Below, in pieces: positions 35,153 to 43,783 of a stretch of 64,000 nucleotides of DNA; within the stretch, counting starts at the first letter, position 1, and each line of letters opens with the position of its first letter. This DNA comes from Kibdelosporangium sp. MJ126-NF4 (GTDB lineage Bacteria > Actinomycetota > Actinomycetes > Mycobacteriales > Pseudonocardiaceae). Position numbers and translations under genes: made by a program. The stretch is from positions 894,001-958,000 of the forward strand of contig NZ_CDME01000011.1 of the NCBI RefSeq assembly GCF_000826545.1. Reading direction: 5' to 3'. The notes beneath the pieces were generated by a model that saw only the letters and a list, made by a program, of their open reading frames with translations, had not been told where the DNA came from and ran no database searches.

Positions 35153-35466
35153 GCAACGAAGGCCACCTTCGTTGCAACCCAAGCCCAACGCACCGAAGGC
35201 CACCTTGGTTGCAGCTCACGCACCGAAGGCCACCTTGGTTGCAGCTCACGCACCGAAGGCCACCTTCGTTGCAACCCAAGCCCAACGCACCGAAGGCCAC
35301 CTTGGTTGCAGCTCACGCAACGAAGGCCACCTTCGTTGCAACCCAAGCCCAACGCACCGAAGGCCACCTTGGTTGCAGCTCACGCACCGAAGGCCACCTT
35401 GGTTGCGGCTCACGCACCGAAGGCCACCTTGGTAGCAGCTCGCGCACCGAAGGCCACCTTGGTTGC
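35153..35466. repeat. Ten-copy array of a 23-nt palindromic repeat
   Basis: Units have the form GC[AC]CGAAGG-N3-CCTT[CG]GTTGC-like. Three are near-perfect palindromes; seven have two unpaired positions. Spacers are only 7 nt or 14 nt and are themselves repeated, giving a period of 30 or 37 nt, so this is not a CRISPR array. The array fills the gap between convergent rpf and mog-moaE, and the last base overlaps the mog-moaE stop codon. Pairs of the same unit occur at 55758-55810 and 59156-59208. Confidence 0.9.
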
Positions 35467-36386
35467 TATGGACAGTTGACCCATTCGTCGGTGCCGTCGG
35501 CGAAGGTCTGGTGCTTCCAGATCGGCAGCTGGCGTTTCACCTCGTCGACCAGGTCCGAGCAGGCCGCGAAGGCTTCCGCGCGGTGTTCCGCCGAGACCGC
35601 GCACGCCAGCGCCACATCGCCGATCTGCAGGTCGCCGATCCGGTGGCTGACCGCTATTCCCCGCAGTCCTGGCCGGGATGAGGCGACCTCGGTCGCCACA
35701 CGCTCGATGACGTCCGCCGCGCTGGGATGGCCGCTGTAGGACAGCTCACGGACAGCCTTGTTGTGGTCGTGGTCACGCACCACACCGCCGAAGGTCACCA
35801 CGGCTCCCGCCGCGCGGTCGGCGACAAGCTCGGCGTGCTCGTCGAGCGACAGCGGCGACTCACTCACGACCGCCCGGACGACCTTCGCGGGCACGATCTG
35901 GCCGACCTGCCGAGCGTGGTCGCCGCCGCCGAGCTGATCCACGGCGTGGTCGAGCACCGGGTCCAGGACACCGAGACCGTCCCGCACGCCACCGGTTGAC
36001 CCGGGCAGGTTGATGACGAGGGTGCCCCCGGCGACACCGGCCAGGCCGCGCGACAGCGCGGCTGTGGGGACCTCGGGCAGCCCGGCGGCTCGCACCGCGT
36101 CGGCCAGGCCGGGGATCTCGTAGTCCAGCACCGACGAGGTGGCCTCGGGGGTGCGGTCCGTCGGGGTGATGCCGGTGCCGCCGGTCGTGATGACGACGTT
36201 GACCCCGGCCGCGACAGCCTCGCGGAGCGCGGCCGCCACCGGGCCGCCGTCGGGGACGACGACCGGCGCGGGCACGTCATAACCCCGGACCCGCAGCCAG
36301 TCGACGATGATCGGGCCTGTCCGATCCTCGTAGACGCCCGCCGCCGCCCGGTTCGATGCTGTGATCACCCGCGCCGTGTTGCTCAT
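35466..36386 (-). CDS. moaE: Mog/MoaB-MoaE fusion for molybdenum cofactor synthesis
   Basis: The product is 306 aa from ATG 36386. Residues 1 to about 165 are a MoaB/Mog domain (VITTGGTGITPTDRT, NLPGSTGGVRDGL), which adenylates molybdopterin. About 170-306 is MoaE, the large molybdopterin synthase subunit, with HNKAVRELSYSGHPSA and the catalytic-Lys region KRQLPIWKHQTFADG. Two pathway steps on either side of sulfur insertion are thus joined in one chain. The partner MoaD is encoded 1.4 kb away; moaA and moaC are not in this window. It lies 7 bp downstream of the malic enzyme gene on the same strand. Confidence 0.9.
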   Translation of the reverse strand: MSNTARVITASNRAAAGVYEDRTGPIIVDWLRVRGYDVPAPVVVPDGGPVAAALREAVAAGVNVVITTGGTGITPTDRTPEATSSVLDYEIPGLADAVRAAGLPEVPTAALSRGLAGVAGGTLVINLPGSTGGVRDGLGVLDPVLDHAVDQLGGGDHARQVGQIVPAKVVRAVVSESPLSLDEHAELVADRAAGAVVTFGGVVRDHDHNKAVRELSYSGHPSAADVIERVATEVASSRPGLRGIAVSHRIGDLQIGDVALACAVSAEHRAEAFAACSDLVDEVKRQLPIWKHQTFADGTDEWVNCP

Positions 36387-36393
36387 CGGCACA

Positions 36394-37794
36394 TCAGTCC
36401 TTACTGGTCGCCTTACTGGTCGCCGCCTTCCGGACGGCTTCGGCCACCGCCGGGGCGACCGCCGCGTCGAAGACGCTCGGCACGATGAACGACGCGTTGA
36501 TCCGGTCCCCGTCGGCCACGTCGGCGATCGCGTCGGCCGCCGCGAGCAGCAGCGAGTCCGTGATCGTGTGGGCCTGTGCGTCCAGCAGGCCGCGGAACAC
36601 ACCGGGGAAGGCGAGGACGTTGTTGATCTGGTTCGGGTAGTCGCTGCGCCCGGTCGCGACGATCGCCGCGTGCTGCTGCGCTTCCAGCGGGTCGATCTCC
36701 GGGTCCGGGTTGGCCAGCGCGAAGACCACCGCGTCCGACGCCATCGTCTTGACCTGCTCGGCACCGAACAGGTTCGGCGCCGAGACGCCGATGAACACGT
36801 CCGCGCCGACCAGCGCGTCGTGCAACGTGCCCGACATGCCGTCCTTGTTGGTGTTCGCCGCGATCTGCTCGAGGTTCGAGTCCAGGTCGCCGCGGTCGGC
36901 GTGCACGATGCCGTTGATGTCGACCGCGATGATGTCGCCGGGCTTGCGGTGCAGCAGCAGGCGGATGATCGCCGAACCGGCCGCGCCGACGCCACAGACC
37001 ACGATCTTGCACTGGTCGAGCGACTTGTTGACGACCTTCAGCGCGTTGCGCAGCGCGGCGACCACCACGATCGCGGTGCCGTGCTGGTCGTCGTGGAAGA
37101 CCGGGATGTCCAGTTTCTCGCGCAGCCGGGCCTCGATCTCGAAGCACCGCGGCGCCGCGATGTCCTCGAGGTTGATGCCCGCGTACGCCGGGGCGATCAG
37201 CTCGACGGTCCGGATGATCTCGTCGGTGTCCTGCGTGTCCAGCACGATCGGCCACGCGTCCACGTCCGCGAACTTCTTGAATAGGACCGCCTTGCCCTCC
37301 ATCACGGGGAGGGCCGCGGCCGGGCCGATGTTGCCGAGGCCCAGCACAGCCGAGCCGTCGGTGACGACCGCGACCGTGTTGCGCTTGATGGTCAGGCGCC
37401 GCGCGTCCTCCGGGTTGGCCGCGATGGCCTGGCAGACCCGCGCGACACCGGGGGTGTAGGCGCGGGAGAGGTCGTCACGGTTGCGCAGCGCGACTTTGGA
37501 GCGCACCTCGAGCTTGCCGCCGAGGTGGATCAGGAAGGTACGGTCCGAGACCTTTCGCACCGCGACACCCGGCAGCTCCCCCAGAGCGGCGGTGATCTCG
37601 TTGGCGTGTTCGGCGGACGTCGCGTTGCACGTGATGTCCACGACCACCTGGTCGGCGTGCGACTCGACGACGTCGAACGCCGTGATGACGCCACCGACCC
37701 GGCCGACTGCCGAGGTCAGGTCGCCAGCGGCGCTCGCCGACGGCGGGGCCTCGACCCGGATGGTGATCGAATAACCAGGACCGGGTACTGGCAT
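36394..37794 (-). CDS. NAD-type malic enzyme with N-terminal ACT domain
   Basis: The product is 466 aa. Residues about 5-85 form an ACT-like regulatory domain (SITIRVEAPPSAS, VVVDITCNATSAEHA). The catalytic part has YTPGVARVC, VTDGSAVLGLGNIGP, FHDDQHGTAIVV (metal ligands) and VVCGVGAAGSAI (Rossmann). It converts malate to pyruvate with CO2 release and NAD(P) reduction. This is the short bacterial type without a phosphotransacetylase tail. ACT domains usually bind amino acids, suggesting allosteric control. An Ala/Lys/Ser-rich tail ends the protein. It is followed directly by mog-moaE. Confidence 0.92.
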   Translation of the reverse strand: MPVPGPGYSITIRVEAPPSASAAGDLTSAVGRVGGVITAFDVVESHADQVVVDITCNATSAEHANEITAALGELPGVAVRKVSDRTFLIHLGGKLEVRSKVALRNRDDLSRAYTPGVARVCQAIAANPEDARRLTIKRNTVAVVTDGSAVLGLGNIGPAAALPVMEGKAVLFKKFADVDAWPIVLDTQDTDEIIRTVELIAPAYAGINLEDIAAPRCFEIEARLREKLDIPVFHDDQHGTAIVVVAALRNALKVVNKSLDQCKIVVCGVGAAGSAIIRLLLHRKPGDIIAVDINGIVHADRGDLDSNLEQIAANTNKDGMSGTLHDALVGADVFIGVSAPNLFGAEQVKTMASDAVVFALANPDPEIDPLEAQQHAAIVATGRSDYPNQINNVLAFPGVFRGLLDAQAHTITDSLLLAAADAIADVADGDRINASFIVPSVFDAAVAPAVAEAVRKAATSKATSKD

Positions 37795-37822
37795 TGTTCT
37801 GTTCTCCCCGCGAATGACCGAT

Positions 37823-38008
37823 TTATTTGTTGATCTCCGTGACCGGGTGCTCGTAGCCCAGGTCCTCGGCCGGCAGGGGGAAGGTCACGTCGCCGAACGG
37901 CGACAGCGCGCCCTGCCTGTCGGCAGCGAGTTCACTGACCGGATGCGCGGCGTTCGCCGGCTTCTCGGGCCAGGTTGGGTCGATCCGGTCCGGGTTGCCC
38001 TTGGCCAC
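37823..38008 (-). CDS. Small conserved hypothetical protein
   Basis: The product is 61 aa from GTG 38008, chosen for the strong GAGGAGGAG about 4 nt upstream. It is hydrophilic and Pro/Asp/Glu-rich (NPDRIDPTWPEKPANAAHPV, then DVTFPLPAEDLGYEHPVTE), with no membrane segment or Cys. It lies between malic enzyme and the divergent helicase-associated gene; small ORFs in this position are known beside actinobacterial helicase-associated genes. The function is unknown. Confidence 0.75.
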   Translation of the reverse strand: MAKGNPDRIDPTWPEKPANAAHPVSELAADRQGALSPFGDVTFPLPAEDLGYEHPVTEINK

Positions 38009-38109
38009 CGACTCCTCCTCGAAGTACGACCCGCATGTCGATGCGGAAATCCGCCCGTACGGTACCCGACCTCGCACCTGCCGGAGCACGCGCGTATACC
38101 GTGGTCAGG

Positions 38110-40374
38110 GTGTCAGTCTCCACGTTAACCGAGTGGCTGCGCGAGCGGGACGACGCCGCGTTGGCCCGGCTGCTCGGTGAGCGGCCGGACCTGGCGACGC
38201 CGATACCTGCGGACACGTCCGTTCTCGCGACCCGGGCGGGCAGCAGGGCATCCGTCGCGCGCGCGGCCGAAGCGCTGGACACGTTCACGCTGACGGTCCT
38301 CGACGCGCTTCTGCTGTGCGACGCCGACACCCGCCCGGTCACGCTCGCCGACGTGGTCGCGATGCTCGGCGCGAAGGTGCCGCGCAAACGCGTCCGCGAA
38401 GCCGTCGACACCCTGGTCGCTCTGGCCCTCGCGTGGGGCAAGGACGACGAGTTGAGCGTGGTCCCGTCGGCCAGGGAGGCAGCCGGGATGTTCCCCGGTG
38501 GCCTCGGCAGGCGGTCGGCCGAACTGGACGCCCGCGACCTGACGGCGGCGTTGGCGGAGCTGTCCGAACCGGAACGGCGGCTGCTGGCCACGCTGGCCGA
38601 CGGCCAGCCGACCGGTCGCAGCCGGGACGCGAACTCGGTCGTCCCGCTGGAACAGGCACAGACCCCGGTGCAGCGGCTGCTGGCCCGCGGCCTGCTGCTG
38701 CGGCTGGACGCCGACACGGTCGAGTTGCCGAGGCAGGTCGGGCTGGCGCTGCGCGGCGCGAACCCGATGGGCCAGGTCAAGGCGAGCCCGCCACCGGTGC
38801 AGACGACCGCACACAGACTTTCCACAGTGGACGCCACCGCGGCCGGTGAGGCGATGGAGCTGATCCGGCACACCGAGGCGCTGATCTCGTTGTGGTCGGC
38901 GGAACCACCGGCGGTACTGCGGTCCGGCGGTCTCGGCGTGCGGGACATCCGCAGGCTCGCCCGTGAGCTGCAGGCCGACGAGGTGCGCTGCACGCTGATC
39001 GTGGAGGTGGCGCTCGGCGCCGGTCTGGTGGTCGCGACGGACACGTCGTCGCCGCAGTGGGCGCCGACGACGCAGGTGGACGTCTGGCTGGCCGCCACCC
39101 CGCCGCACCGATGGGCCACGCTGGCCTCGGTCTGGCTCGAGCTGCCCCGACTGCCCGGCCTCGCGGGCAGCAAGGACTTGCGGGACAAGGTGATCGCTCC
39201 CCTGTCCGAGGAGTTGCGGCGCCCGCTCGCGCCGTCCGCCCGGCGGCGGGTGCTGGACGTGCTCGGCGAGTTCGAGCCGGGCACCGGCGTGGATTCCACA
39301 GAGGAACTCGCCGGTCTGCTGGCCTGGCGGGCCCCGCGCAGAGGCGGGCGGCTGCGCGACGAACTGGTGATCTGGACAGTCCGCGAGGCGCAGGCGCTCG
39401 GCCTGGTCGCGTTCGGGACGCTGACGTCGGCCGCGCGGGCGTTGCTGGAGGAAGGCCCCGCGATCGCGGCCAAGCGGATGGCCGAGGCGATGCCCACGCC
39501 GGTGGACCACGTGCTGGTGCAGGCGGACCTGACCGTGGTCGCACCCGGTCCGCTCGAGCAAGCGCTTGGACACGAGATCAACCTGGTGGCGGACGTCGAA
39601 TCCGCCGGTGGCGCAACGGTCTACCGCGTCAGCGAGACGTCGATCAGGCGTGCGTTGGACGCCGGGCGGACGTCGACGGACCTGCACGAGCTGTTCCGGA
39701 CGCGGTCACGCACGCCGGTCCCGCAGGGATTGACGTACATGATCGACGACGTGGCACGGCGGCACGGGCAGCTGCGCGGTGGCGCCGCGATGTCCTTCCT
39801 GCGCTGCGACGACGGGGCATTGCTGGCGGAGGTGGCGGCGAGCCCGGTGGGCACCCGGCTGGAGCTGCGCAAGATCGCACCGGGCGTGCTGGTCAGCCCG
39901 GTGCCGCTGGCGGATGTGTTGGAGGAGTTGCGTGCGGCGGGTTTCGCGCCGTCGGCGGAAGACTCCGACGGCCGGTTGATGGACCTGAGGCCGAGCGGAC
40001 TGCGTGTGCCGCTGAGGCAACGGCCCAGGAGCAACGCACTGCCCAAACCGGCCAGTCCGGACCAGCTCGCCGATCTCGTCAGCTCGATGCGCGCGGGTGA
40101 CAAAGCTGCGGGGACCCGTCGCGGCAGGACGGTCGCACTGGCCGGTGGACGCGGCGCGGACACGTCAGAAACCCTTGCGCTGCTTCAGGAAGCCGTAACC
40201 AACGGACGCAACGTGTACATCGGGTACGTCGACGCGCACGGAACCGCGAGCCAGCGCGTGATCGAACCGATCAGAGTCGGCGCCGGTGTCCTGGAAGGAC
40301 TGGACTCGACCCGCTCGGAGACACACCGATTCGCCCTGCACCGAATAACATCAGTGTCCCTAGTGGAGGACTAG
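38110..40374 (+). CDS. Helicase-associated (XPB/Ssl2 N-terminal-like) protein
   Basis: The product is about 754 aa from GTG 38110; the frame is open upstream, so the start is not certain. It is Leu/Ala-rich and lacks Walker motifs, so it is not itself a helicase. The segment around MPTPVDHVLVQADLTVVAPGPLE matches the helicase-associated/XPB-Ssl2 domain. The last 60 or so residues resemble a WYL-type fold (NVYIGYVDAHGTASQRVIEPIRV). In many actinobacteria this gene is next to the XPB helicase; here XPB is 16 kb away. A DNA-repair partner role is inferred. Confidence 0.85.
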   Translation: MSVSTLTEWLRERDDAALARLLGERPDLATPIPADTSVLATRAGSRASVARAAEALDTFTLTVLDALLLCDADTRPVTLADVVAMLGAKVPRKRVREAVDTLVALALAWGKDDELSVVPSAREAAGMFPGGLGRRSAELDARDLTAALAELSEPERRLLATLADGQPTGRSRDANSVVPLEQAQTPVQRLLARGLLLRLDADTVELPRQVGLALRGANPMGQVKASPPPVQTTAHRLSTVDATAAGEAMELIRHTEALISLWSAEPPAVLRSGGLGVRDIRRLARELQADEVRCTLIVEVALGAGLVVATDTSSPQWAPTTQVDVWLAATPPHRWATLASVWLELPRLPGLAGSKDLRDKVIAPLSEELRRPLAPSARRRVLDVLGEFEPGTGVDSTEELAGLLAWRAPRRGGRLRDELVIWTVREAQALGLVAFGTLTSAARALLEEGPAIAAKRMAEAMPTPVDHVLVQADLTVVAPGPLEQALGHEINLVADVESAGGATVYRVSETSIRRALDAGRTSTDLHELFRTRSRTPVPQGLTYMIDDVARRHGQLRGGAAMSFLRCDDGALLAEVAASPVGTRLELRKIAPGVLVSPVPLADVLEELRAAGFAPSAEDSDGRLMDLRPSGLRVPLRQRPRSNALPKPASPDQLADLVSSMRAGDKAAGTRRGRTVALAGGRGADTSETLALLQEAVTNGRNVYIGYVDAHGTASQRVIEPIRVGAGVLEGLDSTRSETHRFALHRITSVSLVED

Positions 40375-40378
40375 AACG

Positions 40379-40525
40379 CCGTGTCCACCTTTCCAGCACG
40401 GCGTGTCCACCTTTCCAGCACCATGAAATTCCCCGTGTGGTGCCGGAAGTGAGTTTCGGTGTGCCGGAAAGTGCATCTCGGTGTGCCGGAAAGGTGGACA
40501 CGGTGTGCCGGTGTGGTGGACACGG
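40379..40525. repeat. Tandem/inverted repeats between convergent genes
   Basis: Two copies of CGTGTCCACCTTTCCAGCAC (from 40380 and 40402) face several units of the complementary type (GTGTGCCGGAAAGGTGGACA and relatives, 40440-40525), about 22 nt apart. Together they can form a long hairpin. They lie between the ends of the helicase-associated (+) and patatin (-) genes and probably terminate transcription. Confidence 0.75.
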
Positions 40526-40539
40526 CGGGGTGGGTGGGG

Positions 40540-41427
40540 CTAGGACAGGGCGTCGAGGACGGCTTGGCGGCCCATCATCACGGCTTTGCGCAACAGCGTG
40601 GTGTCGCGTTCCAGCGCGGACACCGAAGGGGCGTCCGTGGGTGGGCGGATCGACATGACCGTGGGAAGTTCGGTCAGTAGTTGCTCGTCGGCCAGGTCTC
40701 GCGGGTACTGCTGGACCCACACGCTTCGCAGGCCGGGCAACGCACGTGGCACGACCATGCTGTGCATCCGGCGGGGTTTGGTCGGCCGCTCGGTGGCCCG
40801 TCGGGTGCGGAGCATCAGCACGTGCGTCGCGCCGTTGGCCAACGCGGTCCGGAACGGCAACGGGTCGGCCACGCCGCCGTCGACGAAACGGCGTCCTGCC
40901 AGGAAAACCGGCTTGCCCGCGAGGACCGGCATGCAGGCCGTGGCCCGCAAGGCTGTTTTCAGGTCGTCGACCTGGCGGATGTAGGGCCGCAGATCCACCG
41001 GTTCGCCGGTCTCCGCGTCAGTGGCCATCGGGTGGTAGGACACCGGATTCGCCAGGATCGCCGGAAAGTCCATCGGCGTCAGCTCCTGGTATACGGTATC
41101 GACGAGATACCGTGTGTCGACAACGGGTTTCCCGCGCAGAAAACGCCACGGGTTGATCACCTCCCGCATGATGTCCGGATCCCACCAGCCACGCATTCCG
41201 GACAAAGCACGGCCCGATAACAGCCACGCGCCGTTGAGCGCACCGGCAGACGAGCCGTACACCGCATCGAAACACCTGGTCAGGCCAAGCTCCTCGATCG
41301 CCATGACCATCCCGCTCGAGTACGTGCCCCTGCTGCTGCCCCCTTCGATCGCCAGTGCGATCCGATGGCCGTCGGCCCGGTAACCGGGACGGCTGCCATC
41401 GGCATGACGACGTGAGACAAGACGCAT
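40540..41427 (-). CDS. Patatin-like phospholipase
   Basis: The product is 295 aa from ATG 41427, or 299 aa from GTG 41439. The oxyanion loop is EGGSSRGTY, the Ser nucleophile elbow YGSSAGALNG (GxSxG), and the catalytic Asp in VDGGVADPLPF, giving the patatin Ser-Asp dyad. There is no signal peptide, so it is cytosolic or surface-associated and expected to hydrolyse acyl esters of lipids. It resembles the small bacterial RssA/YjjU-like proteins. Upstream lies a 0.95-kb repeat-rich spacer. Confidence 0.88.
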   Translation of the reverse strand: MRLVSRRHADGSRPGYRADGHRIALAIEGGSSRGTYSSGMVMAIEELGLTRCFDAVYGSSAGALNGAWLLSGRALSGMRGWWDPDIMREVINPWRFLRGKPVVDTRYLVDTVYQELTPMDFPAILANPVSYHPMATDAETGEPVDLRPYIRQVDDLKTALRATACMPVLAGKPVFLAGRRFVDGGVADPLPFRTALANGATHVLMLRTRRATERPTKPRRMHSMVVPRALPGLRSVWVQQYPRDLADEQLLTELPTVMSIRPPTDAPSVSALERDTTLLRKAVMMGRQAVLDALS

Positions 41428-41591
41428 AACTGGATGCACAGATCAAGTTTGACATGAGCAGAATGTGGGTACACGCGCACTCGCCCTCGGCGGCCCAGTG
41501 ACCGCCACACTGCACCACACCGCACCACCCCGCACCGGTACACCAGATCCCGATAGTGGCCAGCGCGCAAGCGCATGGGTGGGCTTCGGGT

Positions 41592-41733
41592 GTGTTCCCT
41601 TCCGTATGGCCTGGGCGAAGCCATACCACGGCGTGTCGGGAGGTCGGCCCACGCAAACCAACCCACAGCGCAGGCGATACCGACCTCCCGGCACGCCGTG
41701 GTTTCCTCCGGCAGGACATACGGAAGGGAACAC
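41592..41733 (+). repeat. Hairpin element copy B
   Basis: The outer arms 41592-41608 and 41717-41733 pair over 17 nt without mismatch. The inner arms 41626-41647 and 41680-41701 pair 22 of 22 if one T-G is counted as a wobble. It is the inverse of copy A. In the outer arm a C-G pair of A is replaced by T-A here, so pairing is kept. Confidence 0.8.
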
Positions 41734-42035
41734 GCCCGCCACCACCCGACCAACAAAAACACTAGAACGACGAGCCAGCGGCTCTAGATCCTGTGTTCCC
41801 CTTTTGGCGGCCTGCCTCCCGGCGAGGGACATGCTTGTCAAGCCACCAAGCCGCTCGGCTGTGGGGTAGTGCCGGTGGAGTCCCGGGGGTTGCGTATTGC
41901 TGGGGCGGCCTGAGGTAGATCGTGTCTCGGGTACAAGACGAAAAGACAGGCCACCAGAAGGGGGCACAAAGGTGGTCGGTCGAGTCGTGGTGTCGTGGTC
42001 GCGTGACTTGGTGGGTATTGAGGGCGCGGGCTGTC

Positions 42036-42166
42036 CCTTCCGTATGGCCCGCCAGAGGAAACCACAACGCGTCAAGAGGTCGGTAAGGCCTGCGCTGGGC
42101 ACGCCAGTCGCATAGGCCGACCTCCTGACCCGTCGTGGTTTGGCTTCGCCCAGGCCATACGGAAGG
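42036..42166 (-). repeat. Hairpin element copy C (diverged)
   Basis: The outer arms 42036-42049 and 42153-42166 pair over 14 nt. The inner arms 42061-42083 and 42117-42139 pair at 20 of 23. Two of the three mismatches are A-C, which are U-G if the minus strand is transcribed. Two inner positions changed from G-C to A-T relative to copy A. The loop keeps CCTGCGCTG. Confidence 0.75.
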
Positions 42167-42226
42167 AACAACCCACGAAGCCCACTCTCGCGCAGTGTGC
42201 GCAACCCACCAGACCACCGCACCCAC

Positions 42227-42294
42227 ACGTCTGCCGCACCCCCGTGTCTGCCGCACCCGCGTGTCTGCGGTGCTCACGTGTCTGCGGTGCTCAC
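42227..42294. repeat. Four tandem 17-bp units
   Basis: The units are of the form GTGTCTGCCGCACCCGC or GTGTCTGCGGTGCTCAC. The last two are identical, and the first two are partly the inverse of the last two, so a hairpin can form. They lie about 110 bp before the amidohydrolase start. Confidence 0.7.
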
Positions 42295-42403
42295 GAGTAC
42301 CCGGTTTTTCTGAATCCTGGGCTTTGGCGCCGGGCGGGAGCAGGTTTCACGAAGAGGTAAAACCGCGCGCTTTCCTGCTCTGATGTGGATAGTTTCGGTC
42401 ACT

Positions 42404-43783
42404 GTGGCCAAGAAACTGTTCGTACTGACGTTTGCGCTGGTCATCGGCAGTGTTTTCCTGCTCAGTCTGGGCAGGCAGGATGTCGGTGAGGCGGCTGGTG
42501 GCGGGACCGTCATCCGCAACGCGTCCATGGTGATCACCATGGATCCTCAGGTGGGCACGGTGGAGAACGCCGACGTGCTCATGGATGGTGACCGGATCGT
42601 GGCAGTCGGCCGGGGGCTGCAGTCGGGCGGCGCCAAGGTTGTCGATGGTCGCGGCAAGATTGTCCTGCCTGGCTTCGTCGACCTGCACACGCACCTGTGG
42701 CAGTCGCTGATCCGTGGCTGTGCCACGGACAAGGAGCTCAACGGCTGGCTCGGCGGATGTGTGCTGCCACTGTACGGCTCGCCGGTGAACGGGGCGGATG
42801 CCTATGCGGGTGCGAGGTTGTCGACGTTGGACTCGTTGTCCACCGGTGTCACCACGGTGACGGACTGGTCGCACGCGTTCAACGCGGACTTCGCGCGCGG
42901 CAACCTGCAGGCGCTGGTGGATTCCAAGCAGCGGTTCGTGTTCTCGTACGCGGGCGGCAAGGATCCTGCCATCAATCCGGAGATCCGGCGCGTGAAGAAG
43001 GAAGTGATCGACTCGAATCCGTTGGCGCACCTGATGATCGGCACACACCCGACGACCGGGAACTACGAGAACACGCTCGCGTCGGAGAAGCTGGCCGAGG
43101 AGCTCGGTGTGTCGCTGAACGTGCACCTGCACGAGTCCAAGGCGGACCCGGCGACCGGCCAGATGGACGCGCTGCGCCGGGCGGGCGCGTTGCGGCCGGG
43201 GTTGTTGACCAACCACACGATCCAGATGACCGACGCCGAGCTGGACGAGCTGGCAGCGCATGACGTCCGGGTGGCGCACAACCCGCTGTCGAACATGCGG
43301 CTGGCCTCGGGTATCGCGCGGGTGCCGGACATGAAGACCCGGAACATGAAGGTCGGTCTCGGCCTGGACGGCGGCACGAACGACACGTCGGACATGTTCA
43401 ACAACATGCGGGCCGCGGTTGGCCTGCAGCGCGCGCAGTCGACAGATCCGGCGCAGTACCCCACGCCGACGGACGTGTTGCGGATGGCGACTCTCGGCGG
43501 CGCCGAGGTGCTCGGGCTGGAGAAGGAGATCGGTTCGCTGACCCCGGGCAAGAAGGCGGACCTGGTGGTGATCGACACGCAGGCGTTGAACTTCGCGCCG
43601 AAGGTGGACTGGCCTGCTCAGGTTGTATTCAACACTCAGCCTGCGAATGTGCAGTGGGTGTTCGTGAACGGCGTGCCGTTGAAGAAGGACGGCAAGGTCG
43701 TCGGTGACGCCGGTCGCGCGATCGCGGACGCGCAGGCGGCGGCCGACCGGGTGAAGAAGTACCTGGGCAGGGAGTCCTCGTGA
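42404..43783 (+). CDS. Membrane-anchored or secreted amidohydrolase
   Basis: The product is about 459 aa from GTG 42404, preferred because a TAGTTT -10 hexamer lies 8 nt upstream; ATG 42383 would add seven residues. A hydrophobic N-terminus (KKLFVLTFALVIGSVFLL) is a signal anchor. Metal-dependent amidohydrolase motifs follow: GFVDLHTHLW (HxH), NVHLHESKAD, a His in NHTIQMTD and LGLDGGTND (Asp). The C-terminus has the usual TPGKKADLVVIDT. It is related to the cytosine deaminase/chlorohydrolase (ATZ/TRZ) branch; the substrate is unknown. An exported form is unusual for this branch. The stop lies inside the downstream hairpin. Confidence 0.87.
   Translation: MAKKLFVLTFALVIGSVFLLSLGRQDVGEAAGGGTVIRNASMVITMDPQVGTVENADVLMDGDRIVAVGRGLQSGGAKVVDGRGKIVLPGFVDLHTHLWQSLIRGCATDKELNGWLGGCVLPLYGSPVNGADAYAGARLSTLDSLSTGVTTVTDWSHAFNADFARGNLQALVDSKQRFVFSYAGGKDPAINPEIRRVKKEVIDSNPLAHLMIGTHPTTGNYENTLASEKLAEELGVSLNVHLHESKADPATGQMDALRRAGALRPGLLTNHTIQMTDAELDELAAHDVRVAHNPLSNMRLASGIARVPDMKTRNMKVGLGLDGGTNDTSDMFNNMRAAVGLQRAQSTDPAQYPTPTDVLRMATLGGAEVLGLEKEIGSLTPGKKADLVVIDTQALNFAPKVDWPAQVVFNTQPANVQWVFVNGVPLKKDGKVVGDAGRAIADAQAAADRVKKYLGRESS

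Larger units (their letters stand above)
41440..42403. other. Repeat-rich intergenic region, no supported gene
   Basis: About 960 bp between patatin and the amidohydrolase, whose start is at 42404. It contains hairpin element B (41592-41733), a block at 41798-41850 shared in reverse with 28221-28275, hairpin element C (42036-42166) in the opposite orientation to B, and four 17-nt tandem units (42227-42294). Short ORFs here share a peptide with ORFs at 28.5 kb only because the DNA is repeated, so I do not treat them as genes. Confidence 0.7.

Noticed and set aside
35153..35466. CRISPR array
   Set aside because: Spacers are 7 or 14 nt and repeated, and there are no cas genes.
41465..41869. 134-aa ORF sharing a peptide with one near 28.5 kb
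   Set aside because: The shared peptide follows from near-identical hairpin DNA; copy C does not keep it.
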